The notes under the pieces are model-generated. The model ran no database searches. It saw nothing but the letters and a program-made list of their open reading frames with translations, and had not been told where the DNA came from. A stretch of DNA of 64,000 nucleotides from Boletus sp. NGJ (lineage: Eukaryota; Basidiomycota; Agaricomycetes; Boletales; Boletaceae): NCBI GenBank assembly GCA_019096195.1, contig JAGTXK010000087.1, positions 372,001 to 436,000 of the forward strand, in the 5' to 3' direction. How positions within the stretch are numbered: the stretch's first letter is position 1; the number at the start of each line of letters is the position of its first letter. A program made the position numbers and the translations under genes. Shown here piece after piece: positions 44,670-56,085 of this stretch.

Positions 44670-46564
44670 TTATCGACGCAGCTGCACGACTGCACGCAAT
44701 CCGGGGACCTGATCGATGTCTTCGACCTTTGCCCCTCTGTCTTTGGACTCGGTCGCTAGCAGAGGTGACACGTTCGGGAATCCCTCCCAAAGCTTCTCGA
44801 CCGCGTTCAGGGGCTCCAGAGTGCCATCGTTTGGCTCAAACACGAGAAGCCAGATGGCGTCGTACCCGCCCGCTGTGTGGCAGTGAGGAACACATTCAAT
44901 TGATCGACTCGCAAGAGAAAGCGCCACGCACCACCGGGTACACCACCGCAAATAACCCCTTTCTGCGCAATAGATGCGTCCAAAAGCTCGGTCTGTGCAT
45001 CAGGTTCGATATGCACGTCTTCGCCCGCCGCTTTACCCATCTGTCGCATGAGCGCACGCGTATTCTGTACCGGGGATGAACGGGGCAGATTCGACAGGTA
45101 GCCCATCTGTGCGCTTACCTCGTTCGTCTTTCGGAGATCCAAAAACGCCTGGACGACGGATCGCTCTGATTCAGCACCGCCGAGCCACTAGGTCACACGC
45201 AACATCAGTTGGATTTAGCCACCGAACAGCGGAGTGAATAGCGTCCCCCTTACCTCGGACGATGGTGCGCAAGACATGCGTTTCACAGCGGACGCGTACA
45301 GCTCCAAATGTTGTTCGCACAGGTCGGAAAGGCATCGAAGATGCGTGGCGAGGGCTTGATTCGATGCGTCGATCGCTGCCCACAGCGCGTCGGCTGAGAG
45401 ATTCGGTTATCAGTGTCGTCATGGAGAGGGAGAGGAGCCCGTGCGCGCGTGCCTTCGTTGGCTTTCTCTCGGCGCCACTTCAACACCCTGCTCACGAGGG
45501 ACGGAGTATTGCTTCCCGCAGAGACATCCGCCAACATGAGCTTGACAAGCGGCGGGAGTTGAATCGCGACCGTGCGATAGTTCCAGTGATCGCCAGGACT
45601 AAGCACCGGCGATAACGAGGGTGTTCCAGACACGCTCTGAAAACCAAAGTTGACATTATGATGAGCGTTTCCATGCCTGTCTACGGGCTTACATCGCCTC
45701 CCTTCATCAGATCGTCCAACAAGGCGGGACTGAACCGTGTGTACAACTGACTCCCGAACACGGCGGCGGATACGTCGAAGCCGCTGCCCACCTTGCCCTG
45801 TGCGAAGCAGTGCACGAATTGAGCGGTGTTGTGCGCCAGCTTACGTGCGTCGCTGTCGGGTTGGCTAAACTCTTCCCGGGTGATGACACCGAGTCTGAGC
45901 AGGAGCGCGGAGACGACGGAAGTGATCAACGCTGCTGACGATCCCATCCCAGTCTTGCTGACATTGTCCAGTTGGACGTCCTGAGGGCAGAAAGGGGTGA
46001 TACTAGCCAGAGACGCGACCGTCGAGGGCAACTTCAACTCTTGAAGCTAACGGGAAAGCATCAGTAAAAAAGAAGCGCCGTGCGTCAAGCTATTTGAAAG
46101 TTCCCAATGACCTTGGCTTGTTGAGAGTAAAAGTCGTTATCACCCACGGCAGCGATGTCGAGGCCGTTTTGCAACGAGTCCCGCAACGATCGAGCGGAAC
46201 CCACGGACGATAGACGTTCCGAGGCCAATATCAGGGTATATTTCAGTGCGTAATACACGAACTTGTTCTTGCTGTCGGCAGGGGTCACTTCGATGAAGTA
46301 TGCACGGACGAAGACGCACCTTGCTGACACTTGATTGACGTCCACCTTTCCGTCATCATGGATGGTCACGGAATACGTCCACTCAGCTCCGACAAACTGA
46401 GGCGATCGAACGATAATCTGGCCTGATTGCTCGCAGTCCCGGATAACAGCGTAAAATCTAGATGATGCTGAGATCACCAAACCTGTAAATTTTTGGTCGA
46501 GAATGAGGTATCCTCCTGCAATCAGAACTTTTCCTGGGGCTGAAACAACTGTTGTGGACGACAT
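44670..46564 (-). CDS. ERG8: phosphomevalonate kinase
   Basis: Converts mevalonate-5-phosphate to the diphosphate in the mevalonate (sterol/isoprenoid) pathway. It belongs to the GHMP kinase superfamily. The start is MSSTTVVSAPGKVLIAGGYL, followed by ILDQKFTGLVISASSRFYA. The ATP-binding motif is KTGMGSSAALITSVVSALLL, preceded by VASLASITPFCPQDVQLDNV. HCFAQGKVGSGFDVSAAVFG comes next, then QLPPLVKLMLADVSAGSNTP, and the C-terminal GVICGGVPGAGGYDAIWLL with the third GHMP motif. The end is VPGLRAVVQLRR. Short introns occur around 45,165-45,190, 45,620-45,710, 46,045 and 46,320. The convergent AVT gene ends 110 bases away. No damage seen. Confidence 0.92.
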
Positions 46565-46701
46565 CAATGATAGCAGCATCACACCGCTTTCGTGTCTTCC
46601 CAACGAGACAGTAGCTGACTAATCTGATCATGATAGGGGTAACTCTGCTGGGTAGGCAGGGACTTGCTTCTGCGTTTCAAGGGGTTTTAATACATCATGT
46701 A

Positions 46702-48150
46702 TCATGACTGCCCTGCACGAGCAAACCAGTGCTTTTGCTGGCCACATGTCGCATTTTTACAGCCAGGACAGCGAAGTCCCATTTGCACACTCATGGGTCC
46801 GCTCCTCCCGGCAGTGCAGTCACGAAGATGCTGTGCTGCAATGTCAGCCAGGGCGCGGATAAACACCGGTGACTCGTTCATAGATTCTGCGCGTTGCATC
46901 TCCATCCCGAGCTGTAAAAATATTATCAGCAACAAGGGGAACTTGGGGAACACGAGGCTTTACCTCTCTGCCCTCCTTCATGTACTCCAGGTCGAGTTCG
47001 TAGAGTGTCTCTATATGATCGCTTGTGAAAGCAATCGGAATGAGGATAGCCTTCTTCTTTCCGAGGCGCGCGAGTCCCTTGACAGCTTCACCAGTTTGCA
47101 TACCCATCCATGCAGAGGGCCCAACTTGGGATTGCCAAACCAAGCGATAAGGATTTGAGTGCCCCAAACGATCCATAACGGCATTCACAGAAGCTGACAC
47201 TTCGAGGACATATGGATCTCCACGGTTGACCACTGACATGGGTAACGAATGTGCAGTGAATAGCAACACCACGTCAGAGCGATCGGACGGCTGAAATTTT
47301 TGTAGCGCGGCCTCGGTGTTTTGTGCCATGGCCTGGATAGAGATACAGTGTGAAGCGGCAAACGACGACATGTCACACGTACTCACCTCGACGAAACCGG
47401 AGTGGGTGCCCCAGCGGTCAATCACACTCCATTCAACGTCTCCCATTTCACCCGCTCTGCCTCGTCTGAAGAGTTCGTTCAAACTGCTTCCCGTCGTACT
47501 ACAGCTATACTGGGGGTACTGTGTGAACGCTACGGCACGCTTCACACCGTCGGCTTTCATGCGGCGGGCAGTCTCCTGCGTGAGTGGGTTCGCATAACGA
47601 AAGGCGACGTATGGCTTGTGGGGAGCGGTCTCTGGATGGAGCTCGTCGAGCAACGTGCACATCCCAGCACCTTGATACTCAGTATACCGAAGGATGGGCG
47701 ATCCTCCACCTATCGCGGCATATTGCTTTTCGATTTGGGGTGTCCGTCGTTTAGCAATGAAGGGTGCAAGAACACGCTGGAATGGTAATGGTATGAGGTC
47801 TCCGTCCATGAACAAGTTCTTTAGAAAGTCATGGGTCTCCGGTACCTATAAGAACGCACGCGGAATGATGAGGTGGGTAGGCGTGTATGTAGTCGCTGTC
47901 CGCATACCGTGGATGGTCCGCCCATGTTTAGCATAACGATAGCTGGTAAGGTGTCAAAAACGCTGCACCAAGACTAGGTAAAATGAGCTGGGCACCTGTG
48001 GGACTATGGCGCTGAGTGAGATATGTTGTGAGACTCCCAGACAAATTCACAAGCCCACCTCTTGTGCTTGACTAAAGGGCCATGCACGGTGGCCATACGA
48101 CGAACGTGAAAGGCGGCCAAGACTTTTGCTCTAGATACTTGGCACAACAT
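46702..48150 (-). CDS. HEM15: ferrochelatase (mitochondrial)
   Basis: Inserts Fe2+ into protoporphyrin IX, the last step of haem synthesis, on the matrix side of the inner membrane. The start [20 protein letters not shown] is basic and amphipathic, a likely targeting peptide. A 5' splice using a GTGGGC donor joins [24 protein letters not shown]. Core: [79 protein letters not shown] (the catalytic His), [20 protein letters not shown], and [19 protein letters not shown] (the Glu/His acid pair). The C terminus [19 protein letters not shown] carries Cys residues spaced C-x2-C-x4-C, like the [2Fe-2S] site of animal and many fungal enzymes. Complete. Confidence 0.92.
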
Positions 48151-48349
48151 CGTTCGCTGTACAATCAAGGACGTCGGCACGGCTTAAAGCGCCGGAGCGA
48201 CATGGATGCAAGCGTGGGAAGTCGAATTGAGAAGTACAGCTATATTACAGTAGTAAATGATGTAGATTCTAACAATAAGTGAGATATAGATACGCTGAGC
48301 TAGAGTACTGTGCATTGCGAACTCGCAACCAGTCCGATGTATAAACTCT

Positions 48350-49181
48350 TCACCGTGCAGCTTGACAAAGAATGGATAATGGGGGATACGGACCCAAGAC
48401 ATCGGACGCGACGGGGAAGCGTGGCCGACGCTGGTCGAAGCGCGAATAAGCAGGGAGTGGTTCAGTATCTTCCAAGACATCTCCGCCCGAGGCGATGACG
48501 GTAGGATTGAGTTGAGCTGGCGGGACTCTACCGGAAGGAGTACCAGGAGATGGGACTCCAGTGAGTGAAGGGTTCTGTGCTAGCGGATCAGGGCGGCTGC
48601 GTGATGGGGGGATTCCCTCAGACTCGATGCTGGTTGTCGGCGAGGATATTAACGGAGAGACCTCTGCGCCATCCCCTCGAGCATGAAAATCACTCGGGGA
48701 GTACGATGGGGGATCAGGAGAGGGGCGAGGGGTACCCAAATACGACGGCGGGTATAACACTTGCACGATGCTGCGAGTTGAAGGCAACATACGATGAGCA
48801 TAGCTCGAAGGCGTAGGTCCGGGACCTGCATCATCGTCGATTTCCTTTGACAAAATGTGAGCAGCAACACGACCATAAGCGGCACTGTGCATACAGAGTG
48901 CCTAGTGCAGAAAGCACAAGTGCAGCTCGGAACATATACTGTCTCTACCATGGCGATGGTGCAATGTCGTTGGGCGACGACGTCGTCGGTCTGATCAGGA
49001 TAGTCAGTGTCGAATGTGAATGCGTCAGCCTGAGATGCAAATGATTAATGCGGATTGCAAGCTGGGTAGGACACCGTCATACCTGAGACCCCGTGGGGGA
49101 CAGCAGCGACTGTTGCTCTTGGTGAGGGGGAGAGCGATAGACGAGAGGGTCTAGGAATCTTTGCCGAAAGTTGGACATCAT
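48350..49181 (-). CDS. uncharacterised Pro-rich protein with PY motifs
   Basis: Unrecognised. Start MMSNFRQRFLDPLVYRSPPH, then an intron with a GTATGA donor and ADAFTFDTDYPDQTDDVVAQ, another intron, and MHSAAYGRVAAHILSKEIDD. The last 150 residues are Pro/Ser-rich with PPSYLG, DPPSYSP and EPLPAYSRFD. These PPxY/LPxY motifs could bind WW domains of Nedd4/Rsp5 ubiquitin ligases. In the middle exon the stretch VPLMVVLLLTFC is in another frame and is not used. The role is unknown. The gene is divergent from the HAC1-like gene, with a clear TATA box 50 bases upstream of the start. Confidence 0.6.
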
Positions 49182-49230
49182 GGAGGAAGATATTGAGGGG
49201 TACCGGTGTCGGCGAGGGATTCATCGTGGA

Positions 49231-49240
49231 GTATATATAC
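49231..49240 (-). promoter_or_regulatory. TATA box of the PY-motif gene
   Basis: The palindromic gtatatatac lies 50 bases upstream of the leftward start at 49181 and about 260 bases before the HAC1-like ATG, so it most likely serves the leftward gene. Confidence 0.6.
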
Positions 49241-49498
49241 GATTGGGGTCAGGAGAGAGTTGGAGATTTTGAATTGAATTGGTTCCGTGCAATATTCAAA
49301 TGACCCCCTATAAGGTTCCGGTCCGTTGGCGGTCCGATAGCTTGGTCGTATTTGTGTGTGTATTATTGAGTGTATAAAGTGCTACGTGTCCTGTCGACGT
49401 GTCTCTTTTGCAGCTCTTCCTCTCCCAGCAGCCACCAAGACATGCGCAGTCCCTCTTAACCATAACCATATTCCTCTTCCCTTGTCTGTCCTTCCACC

Positions 49499-50847
49499 AT
49501 GACACAACACTGTGCTTATGTCGACCCTTCCTCCCTCTCCCTCCCTTCGTCTTCCCTCAAGCGCCCTGCTTCTCCCGCCTCTTCCACTGATGATTCCACC
49601 CCTCGCCCATCCGACGAGCCTCCTCGCAAACGTTCTCGCTCCGCCGTCACACCCGAGGAGCGCAAGGAGGCTCGTGCACATCGCAACAGAATAGCAGCGC
49701 AGAACTCCCGTGACCGTCGAAAGGCACAGTTTACCCTTCTTGAACAAAGAGTCGCCGAGCTCGAAGAGGAGAACAGGCGTCTCCGTGCTGGTATCCACGT
49801 CAGCCCGTCCCCGTCGATCTCTGCTCTCTCCGAGCCAGACGTCACCAACATCGAGCGTGAGCAAGAACAGCTGCGCAAACGTCAAGAGGAGCAACGTGAG
49901 CGCGAGAACCAGGAACTGCGCGAACGAATACGCACGCTAGAAAAAGGCTATGAAGTCGTCGTACGAGCATTGGCCGCGCAGGGTAATCCCTCTGTTATCT
50001 CAAGCATACCTACACCTGCAACAAGCCCAGTTCCAATTGCCCCAACGTATTCCCCATTGTCTTCGCAACCAGCATCAAGTCCAGAATCCTCCAAGACTCC
50101 ATCCGCTCCATCAAATATCACTTCCTTATCCTCGGCACCTTCCTTGCCACTCTCACCATCCTCGCCAAACTCGACCCTTGTCGACACACCACTTCTTTTC
50201 TCGAGTGGCGATTCGTTCGAATTTTCTCAAAGCCCCGCTCTCCCAGCGACTGACTTGAGTCTTGCCCTGCCCGAAAAGTCGCTCGACCTCTCCCTAGCCA
50301 ACAACACCCCCACTCGCCACCTAGCACGGGTGGTGAACACTGTCGACCATTCGACAGTGTCCCTGCAGCGGGTGGGCGGTGTACAGATGGTGATGGGGCC
50401 GGCGAGCACAACAAAATGTTGGGCAGTGAATCGACCAAGGTTTGTTCTTTGCACAGGGGCTTTGCATCTCGTTGACACTGCCTCCAGCCCGAAGACGAGG
50501 CAGCATCAGATGCGGCCATCACGCGTTTGTTCGCGGAGATCCTCGCGTCGCCGCCGCTTGGCTCTTGCCCTCTTCCAAGCTCTTGCACTTCGTCAGAAGA
50601 TGCACTCAGCAAGGAGGTGCTGACCAACACAGATCGACCCTTTGACGATGGGTCTGGTCTGAGGGGTATTGATACTATCGACTGGGTAGAACAAGTCCGC
50701 GCAGAGATGGATATGGAGAAGCTACTAGAGATGCTTCCGAATGCGGAGGATGTCGCTATCGATGCCATCCTGCACTCGAACGTCAATTTTGATACCGATA
50801 TGGATTTCTCAAGTGCCCTCACATGGGACGGGGTCAGTGTCTCTTGA
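49499..50847 (+). CDS. bZIP transcription factor, HAC1/Cib1-like
   Basis: A nuclear bZIP factor resembling the basidiomycete unfolded-protein-response regulator (Hac1, Cib1, Hxl1). The start is MTQHCAYVDPSSLSLPSSSL. The basic region is ARAHRNRIAAQNSRDRRKA, with the bZIP N-x7-R signature, followed by the leucine zipper FTLLEQRVAELEEENRRLR and a long Gln/Glu-rich coil (EREQEQLRKRQEEQREREN). A Ser/Pro-rich middle follows. A second exon encodes EDEAASDAAITRLFAEILAS, DWVEQVRAEMDMEKLLEMLP and a final FSSALTWDG, like the C-terminal activation domain of these factors. A 62-base intron (GTGAAT donor at about 50,427) puts both parts in one frame. Whether an Ire1-type non-canonical splice also exists cannot be told; a hairpin and one CTGCAGC motif lie just upstream. 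Confidence 0.78.
50337..50360 (+). repeat. perfect 10-bp hairpin in the HAC1-like gene
   Basis: ACACTGTCGA, a four-base CCAT loop, and TCGACAGTGT form a perfect stem inside the coding sequence, two bases before CTGCAGC. Confidence 0.8.
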
Positions 50848-51599
50848 TTCCTACTACCCCGAGCGCACTGAGATTCCATTGCGCTCGGAAAGTCAAAACA
50901 TCCGCTGCAGCATTCACGCTGTGTCCTTAATGTTTCTCTAGGTCATTATGCTTTCTCATCCATTGAACGCATGGACTGCATCTCATAATCGGGCTCGTCA
51001 GTCGGTCCTATCTATTTACTACTCTACTTGTCCTATTGGTCTCGTCATCCCTTTTTTTTTTTTTTTTCCATTGGCGTTGGATACTCGGCATATCGTGGAC
51101 ATGCACGCCTTTGGATCACCTGCCTCCGTGTCCCCCCTTGTTTTCCCCACGAGAGCTCCATCGATCCAAGTCATTCATACTCTTGATGCTGTTCTCCCGG
51201 TGCCACCCGTTCGTTTGTTTCTCCCCGCGAGGGTTTGATGAAATAGATGAAACGGCGTGTGCTCTGGTGAGCGCTTGGGATGTATGGTGCTGGTGAACTG
51301 ACTTGTAATGTGGGTTGTAAATTTTTGTGACTCGGATACGTTGGCTGGTCTGTCTGTAGTCTGTGCAAATAAAAGGTGGTTCGATTCTGATGTCTATCGG
51401 ATAGAAAATTGGTCGCGTCATTGATTGCGTCGGTAACTTGAGAAAAAGGGCAGAAAAGAAATTTTTATCTCGAACCATACGGGTCGGCTATTCTGCTAGC
51501 AACGTCGCCATGACGTACACTCGACTGAAAAGACATCACGATGCATTTCTTCACCATCTTACGGATACACTTCTTGGCTGACCACGAGGAGATCACCGA
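50848..51599. other. intergenic, convergent 3' regions of HAC1-like gene and CHZ1
   Basis: About 750 bases with long T and pyrimidine runs (about 51,049-51,070) and no coding signal. It probably holds a long 3' UTR. Confidence 0.5.
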
Positions 51600-52017
51600 C
51601 TACTTCATCTCATCTTCCTCTTCCTCTTCTTCCTCTGGGCTGAGACCAGCTTTTTCGAGCGCTTCCTTGGAGGTGTAGTCGACTTTCACACCCCGCGTAC
51701 GCCGACCTACGATCACGGACGGGTCAATCTCCTCGTATTCTTCTTCTTCCTCTTCCTGAAACATATGATATTGTGGATAGAAACAGACGAGGGGCGTTTC
51801 ACAGACCTCTTCCGTTTCTTCGTCTTCGTCCTCCTCGTCTTCGTCCTCGTCTTCTTCCATGGACACGTCAGGTGAAGCGACGACGCCCTTTCCCTTGCCT
51901 GTTTTTTTGCTGTCTGGGGATTTTACGCCTCCGTTTGAGGGTGCTCTGATGAATAGTGCCGAGTTCACGTCAAGTGCATATGGAGTAAGCAAAAACGCAC
52001 CCAGCTGCGGTAGACAT
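51600..52017 (-). CDS. CHZ1: histone H2A.Z chaperone Chz1
   Basis: A small, very acidic nuclear chaperone that binds H2A.Z-H2B. Exon 1 is MSTAAG, followed by a 55-base intron. Exon 2 runs APSNGGVKSPDSKKTGKGKG and VSMEEDEDEDEEDEDEETEE. A second intron leads to EEEEEEYEEIDPSVIVGRRT, RGVKVDYTSKEALEKAGL and a Glu-rich tail ending DEMK. The RRTRGVKVDY block is the CHZ motif that contacts H2A.Z-H2B. The protein is about 110 residues. I rate the assignment good but not certain because acidic low-complexity sequence makes up most of it. Confidence 0.8.
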
Positions 52018-52508
52018 GATCCGGAAATTACTAGGGGTTACGGGGAACCAATTATGATGGTTTGGCGTGATGGACGGACAACAACAAGAACCGACGCGTT
52101 AGAGATGTTTGTTTGTGTTTGGCAATGTTGGTGTAGAGCAAGAGTACTACACGTACACTATTACACTAACAATCCGTCCACCAAGGTCGCGCTGGATTCG
52201 ACGCTGTTTCCGCGCAGTCCAACTAGCGTCGGTGCGATCGCCACGAGGGTGATCCGGTGATCAAAAAAACAAGTGTCGACGCTGGTTGCGACATTGTTGA
52301 GTAGCGGGTATCTCCGTGCGACGACCGCGGGTGGGAGATTCGGTGATGTGCCTTGCTACATGGACTCGGCCACGTCCTTGGCCTCTAAGCGAGCGTGTTA
52401 TTACCATCTCTCCTTCATCTCTCCCTCTTACAACGACAACCACCCGTCCTCCTCGCTGTCCCCAGCGTCTCCCTTCCCGCGAGCCTGTTATCATCCAGCT
52501 TCCATTCA
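52018..52508. promoter_or_regulatory. divergent intergenic between CHZ1 and the DUF6593-like gene
   Basis: About 490 bases with a C/T-rich tract (52,400-52,500) next to the rightward gene, common upstream of fungal start codons. A non-ATG frame extending leftwards from the CDS is not supported. Confidence 0.4.
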
Positions 52509-54726
52509 ATGGCTCGACCGCTGGCCACACCCTCCCCCGGTGATGTAGACAAGCCCACAATCCCATCCTTTGTCCCACCACCCGTACAGAGGTTGTCCCG
52601 ATCCTTCCTTGGCTTTGCCGTCCCACCTCATCACTCCCCATCGGATCGCACCTCATCCCTCCCTTCGCAATCCACCCCCCCTCCCCTTCCCGGTCCCAAC
52701 AGAGCGCCCATCCCAGACTCACTCTATTCTCAATCGTCCTCCTCGAAACCCTCAAATATATTTCCGCGTCTACACCGTCTCGAAATCGCAGATGACACGA
52801 CCACCAACCAGACAAGAACACCACTCCTAGACCTCAAACTCTCCTCCTCCTCCTTTCTCGATGCAGTCGCGACGGACATCGACTCGGACAAACCGCTCTA
52901 CGCCGTCGAGACCGTCGGCTCGTCTACCACAATTTGGCGCTCAGATCCTTGGGACTGCTCCGCCAAAATCGCCGATATACGCTGGCCCAAGGATCTTCCA
53001 CTCAAGGGCAAGGGCAGGGATCACACGCAAGGCGCAACCGTACAGATGGATGGCCCTCACTGGAGAGAAACAACGAGCTTGCTCAAGTCTAGAGGCCTAG
53101 GAAGGTGCGTGATCTACTATTGTGTGTATTTCCGCACAGCTCTTGATCGTCGTTTGCTGTACCAGCTCACGCAAGTTCCACATACCATACCATCCCCATG
53201 CGCTCAAGTGGAAGCGAGCCGGGAACATATACACTGTATGTGTCTCCTAGCTAGGGTACCCCCGCGGTCTGACCAGTATGCCCTAGTGCACGACACTGAC
53301 TTGCAAGGGTGCTGTAGCAACCTTGGAGTCCTTTAACGATGCCGACACAGCTCCCAGACTAAAGGTGTTCGAGACCTTGGGTAGCTTCCATCGATCTGTG
53401 CCTCAGCTCGACCATGCGGGTATATCTCTCTCCCTCCTCGACCGCCTTTTCGTTACCGCCCTATTGCTTGTCACCGAACCCGAAGACTGGATGACCGTCG
53501 CTCGCAACCCAACCTCCCTCGACGGTCAGACAGCTGACGCCCCTTGCGGACCCGCTTTCGCTACCCGTGCCTCCGCTCGGCAATGGAGGAAAGTCATGTA
53601 CGGAGAGCCCTTGTATCCCTCGCTTAAAACGCCAGCGCTTGACAAAGGCACTGTCAACGGCAGTGAAGATGCCGACGTCCTCGACACCTCCGAACCGCCC
53701 CAATTGTCGACATCCATACGACAATGGCGGAAAATTGTATATGGGGAACCACTTTACCCTTCCCTGCGCCCACAGTCGGTGGATAGTTTTGATCTTCCAC
53801 CGCGACCCAGTACGGCAACTAGTTTTTCATCCGAGTCGGCATATTCCTCTCCCACTCCCTCCTCTGCCCCATCAACGGGATTTTATGACACGCCATCACT
53901 GTTTGATGACATCGACAAAGCTGCTCCTCGCAGCGGTGCTGAGACTAGCCAGGTTGCTTCACCGCTAGTACACTCTCCAGGCACCCTTTCCCCGATGCCT
54001 TCTTCCGAATGCATACCAATTTCTGTATTTCGCACGTTAACACCACCCGGTGCTCGGCGGGAACTGCCTTCTCCCCCGTCATCCTATCAGCCTCCGCCGT
54101 CGATTCAGCCTTGGTTACATCGTTCACGTTCGTCACCAAAGCTCAGCCACACCCAATCTCCGATGCCACCTGCAGATGATCAAGACGATCCCATCAATCA
54201 AAGTTTGCTCATGCGGATATCCTCGGGTTGGAACGTACGGCAGCTGCCAACTCCCCCACTTCGAGAGTCGCCTATTCAACCTCCGCAAACCAAAGTTCAG
54301 CCTCCGGAGGTGAGGCGGCATTCACAAACCCACCAACGCAGCCTGCCACCAACGCCGGCGTTGAACTCTCGAACGTCGTCGTCGATGACAGAACCACACC
54401 ATGGGCACTCGCAGTCGCAGGTGGTAGCTTCCCAACATTCGCCCATCTCGACCGTGGTTCGGCCATCCACTGCCCAACCGGGGCCATCCACGCCAACACA
54501 GAATGATCGTAGCCGACGAGCGCGACTTGAAAAAGATCCCGACCAAGTCATCACCTGGATGCGGAACATCACTCGTGCACACCGTCGGCGCGCCGTTGAC
54601 GAGGACGAGGACCAAGCTTCTGGTCCATACGAGCCCAGTTACGAACATCCACCGCCAGCATACAATGCTATCGACTTCTCCACACCTCCACAAGCACGCT
54701 CACCACCCCAAGGTGCTCGCGGCTGA
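52509..54726 (+). CDS. DUF6593-like protein with a duplicated RQWRK..YGEPLYPSL motif
   Basis: The start is MARPLATPSPGDVDKPTIPS. The folded region reads LSSSSFLDAVATDIDSDKPL, YAVETVGSSTTIWRSDPWDC, SAKIADIRWPK, then after an intron KFHIPYHPHALKWKRAGNIY, and after another GAVATLESFNDADTAPRLKV with ISLSLLDRLFVTALLLVTEP. This pattern fits the basidiomycete DUF6593 beta-rich domain; function unknown. Downstream an 18-residue element, SARQWRKVMYGEPLYPSL (53572-53625), recurs as SIRQWRKIVYGEPLYPSL (53713-53766). The remaining 300 residues are Ser/Pro-rich and disordered with a PPPAY motif near the end. The frame upstream of the ATG is open but begins only with a GTG. Introns at 53,104-53,170 and about 53,236-53,309 are needed. 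Confidence 0.72.
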
Positions 54727-55186
54727 ATGGACCCACTGTAGCACTGATTTCTCCATCTGTTCTCTTCGGGAGCTGGATTCCACGGTCAATGTATCAACCA
54801 TAGTACTGTTTTTGCGCCATTGATTCAATTATATCTGTTTTGCATTTTACCCATTTACTCCTCATAGCATACGTGCATCTTATTTCATTTCTACGCGACC
54901 TAGCTCCCCCGTTGAACATCCTGGTATAATTTCTCCCGGGTTCCCATCTGATAATCTTGTCCGTCGTTTTCCCCGTCTCGTCCGGGAAAAGACTGCACGT
55001 TTCTCCTTGCAAGTCGACGCCCGTCATGACATGTGGCATTCCATGATGTTGTACCTTTAGAGGCATTAAAAGATAGATGTATACACTTTGAGACTTTTAA
55101 TTCGTTGGGCACTGTGCCAGATCGTCCACACTGCCCAAGTGGTAGTGCACGAAACACACGCAGCACATGCTCTGCAACTTCCCACC
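54727..55186. other. intergenic between the DUF6593-like gene and gluconokinase
   Basis: About 460 bases, AT-richer than the flanks, with no gene. Confidence 0.5.
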
Positions 55187-56015
55187 ATGGCGCGCTCGGA
55201 CGACCGCTTCGTGACCAAGACACCCAATGGACACACCTTTCCGGTTTTCGGGACCGCAGAAGCAGCTCAACGTTCTTCCCCCAGCAGCTCAATATTTATC
55301 GTCGTGATGGTGGGTACATGCTCAGAGTTGTCCCATGTAGACAATCGGCACGTCGATCTCGATGCTCGCTTCCTGCTTTCCGTATGGCACCACCTGACGA
55401 ACGGTATCACAGGGCGTGTCCGGGACGGGTAAATCCACGCTAGGTGCAGCCCTCTCCAAGACATTCCACCTCCCCTTTATCGACGGCGACGACCTCCACC
55501 CCGCCGCCAACGTGGCCAAAATGTCGCGCGGCGAACCCCTCGAGGATGTCGACCGCCTGCCATGGCTCGATACGATCCGGGAAACCGCGATCGCGCGCGT
55601 GCTGGGGGGTGGGGGACAGACCGAGATGGAGAGGAAAACTGGGACGGAGGAGAGGGAGCTGGAGATGCGAGACGAGGCGTGGCGGCCGGGGGTGATTGTT
55701 GCGTGTTCGTCGTTGAAGAAGGCGTACCGTGCGGTGTTGCGAGGGGAGGGGTCCGCCTTGGACGCGTTTTCGTTGCCCACGTATTTCGTGTATTTGAAGG
55801 GCGACAGGGACGTGTTGATGGCGCGCATGCAGAATCGAGAGGGACATTTCATGAAGGCGGGCATGTTGGGGAGTCAGCTGGACACGCTGGAGAGTCCGGA
55901 GGACGAACCTGGGGTGGTGACGGTGTCGGTAGAGATGTCCACGAGGGAGCAGGTTCAGAGGGTCGTTGAGATGTTAATTGGGTCTCGAGGGATTGGCTCG
56001 ATACGCATACCGTAA
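55187..56015 (+). CDS. gluconokinase
   Basis: Phosphorylates gluconate to 6-phosphogluconate, feeding the pentose phosphate route; cytosolic. The start MARSDDRFVTKTPNGHTFPV is followed by SSIFIVVM and, after one intron (about 55,310-55,411), the P-loop GVSGTGKSTLGAAL. Then come FIDGDDLHPAANVAKMSRGE, PLEDVDRLPWLDTIRE, IVACSSLKKAYRAVLRG, TYFVYLKGDRDVLMARM and GHFMKAGMLGSQLDTLE, all standard for the gluconokinase/shikimate-kinase-like fold. A Glu/Arg-rich insert (EMERKTGTEERELEM) sits between the P-loop half and the CSSLKK motif. The frame is open to the stop at 56,015. The gene is followed 70 bases later by the CTR transporter gene on the same strand. Confidence 0.9.
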
Positions 56016-56038
56016 TTCGTTATCGACCGTGTCAGAGA

Positions 56039-56048
56039 GTATATATAG
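56039..56048 (+). promoter_or_regulatory. TATA box of the CTR copper transporter gene
   Basis: gtatatatag lies 38 bases upstream of the CTR start codon and just after the gluconokinase stop. Confidence 0.6.
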
Positions 56049-56085
56049 TCACCTCGAACATTTCTCAGCTCAACGCACACTCACA

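Noticed and set aside
50363-50369. CTGCAGC as proof of Ire1 splicing
   Set aside because: No second C-x-G-C-x-G loop was found within 100 bases, and a canonical intron explains the frame; kept only as a hypothesis.
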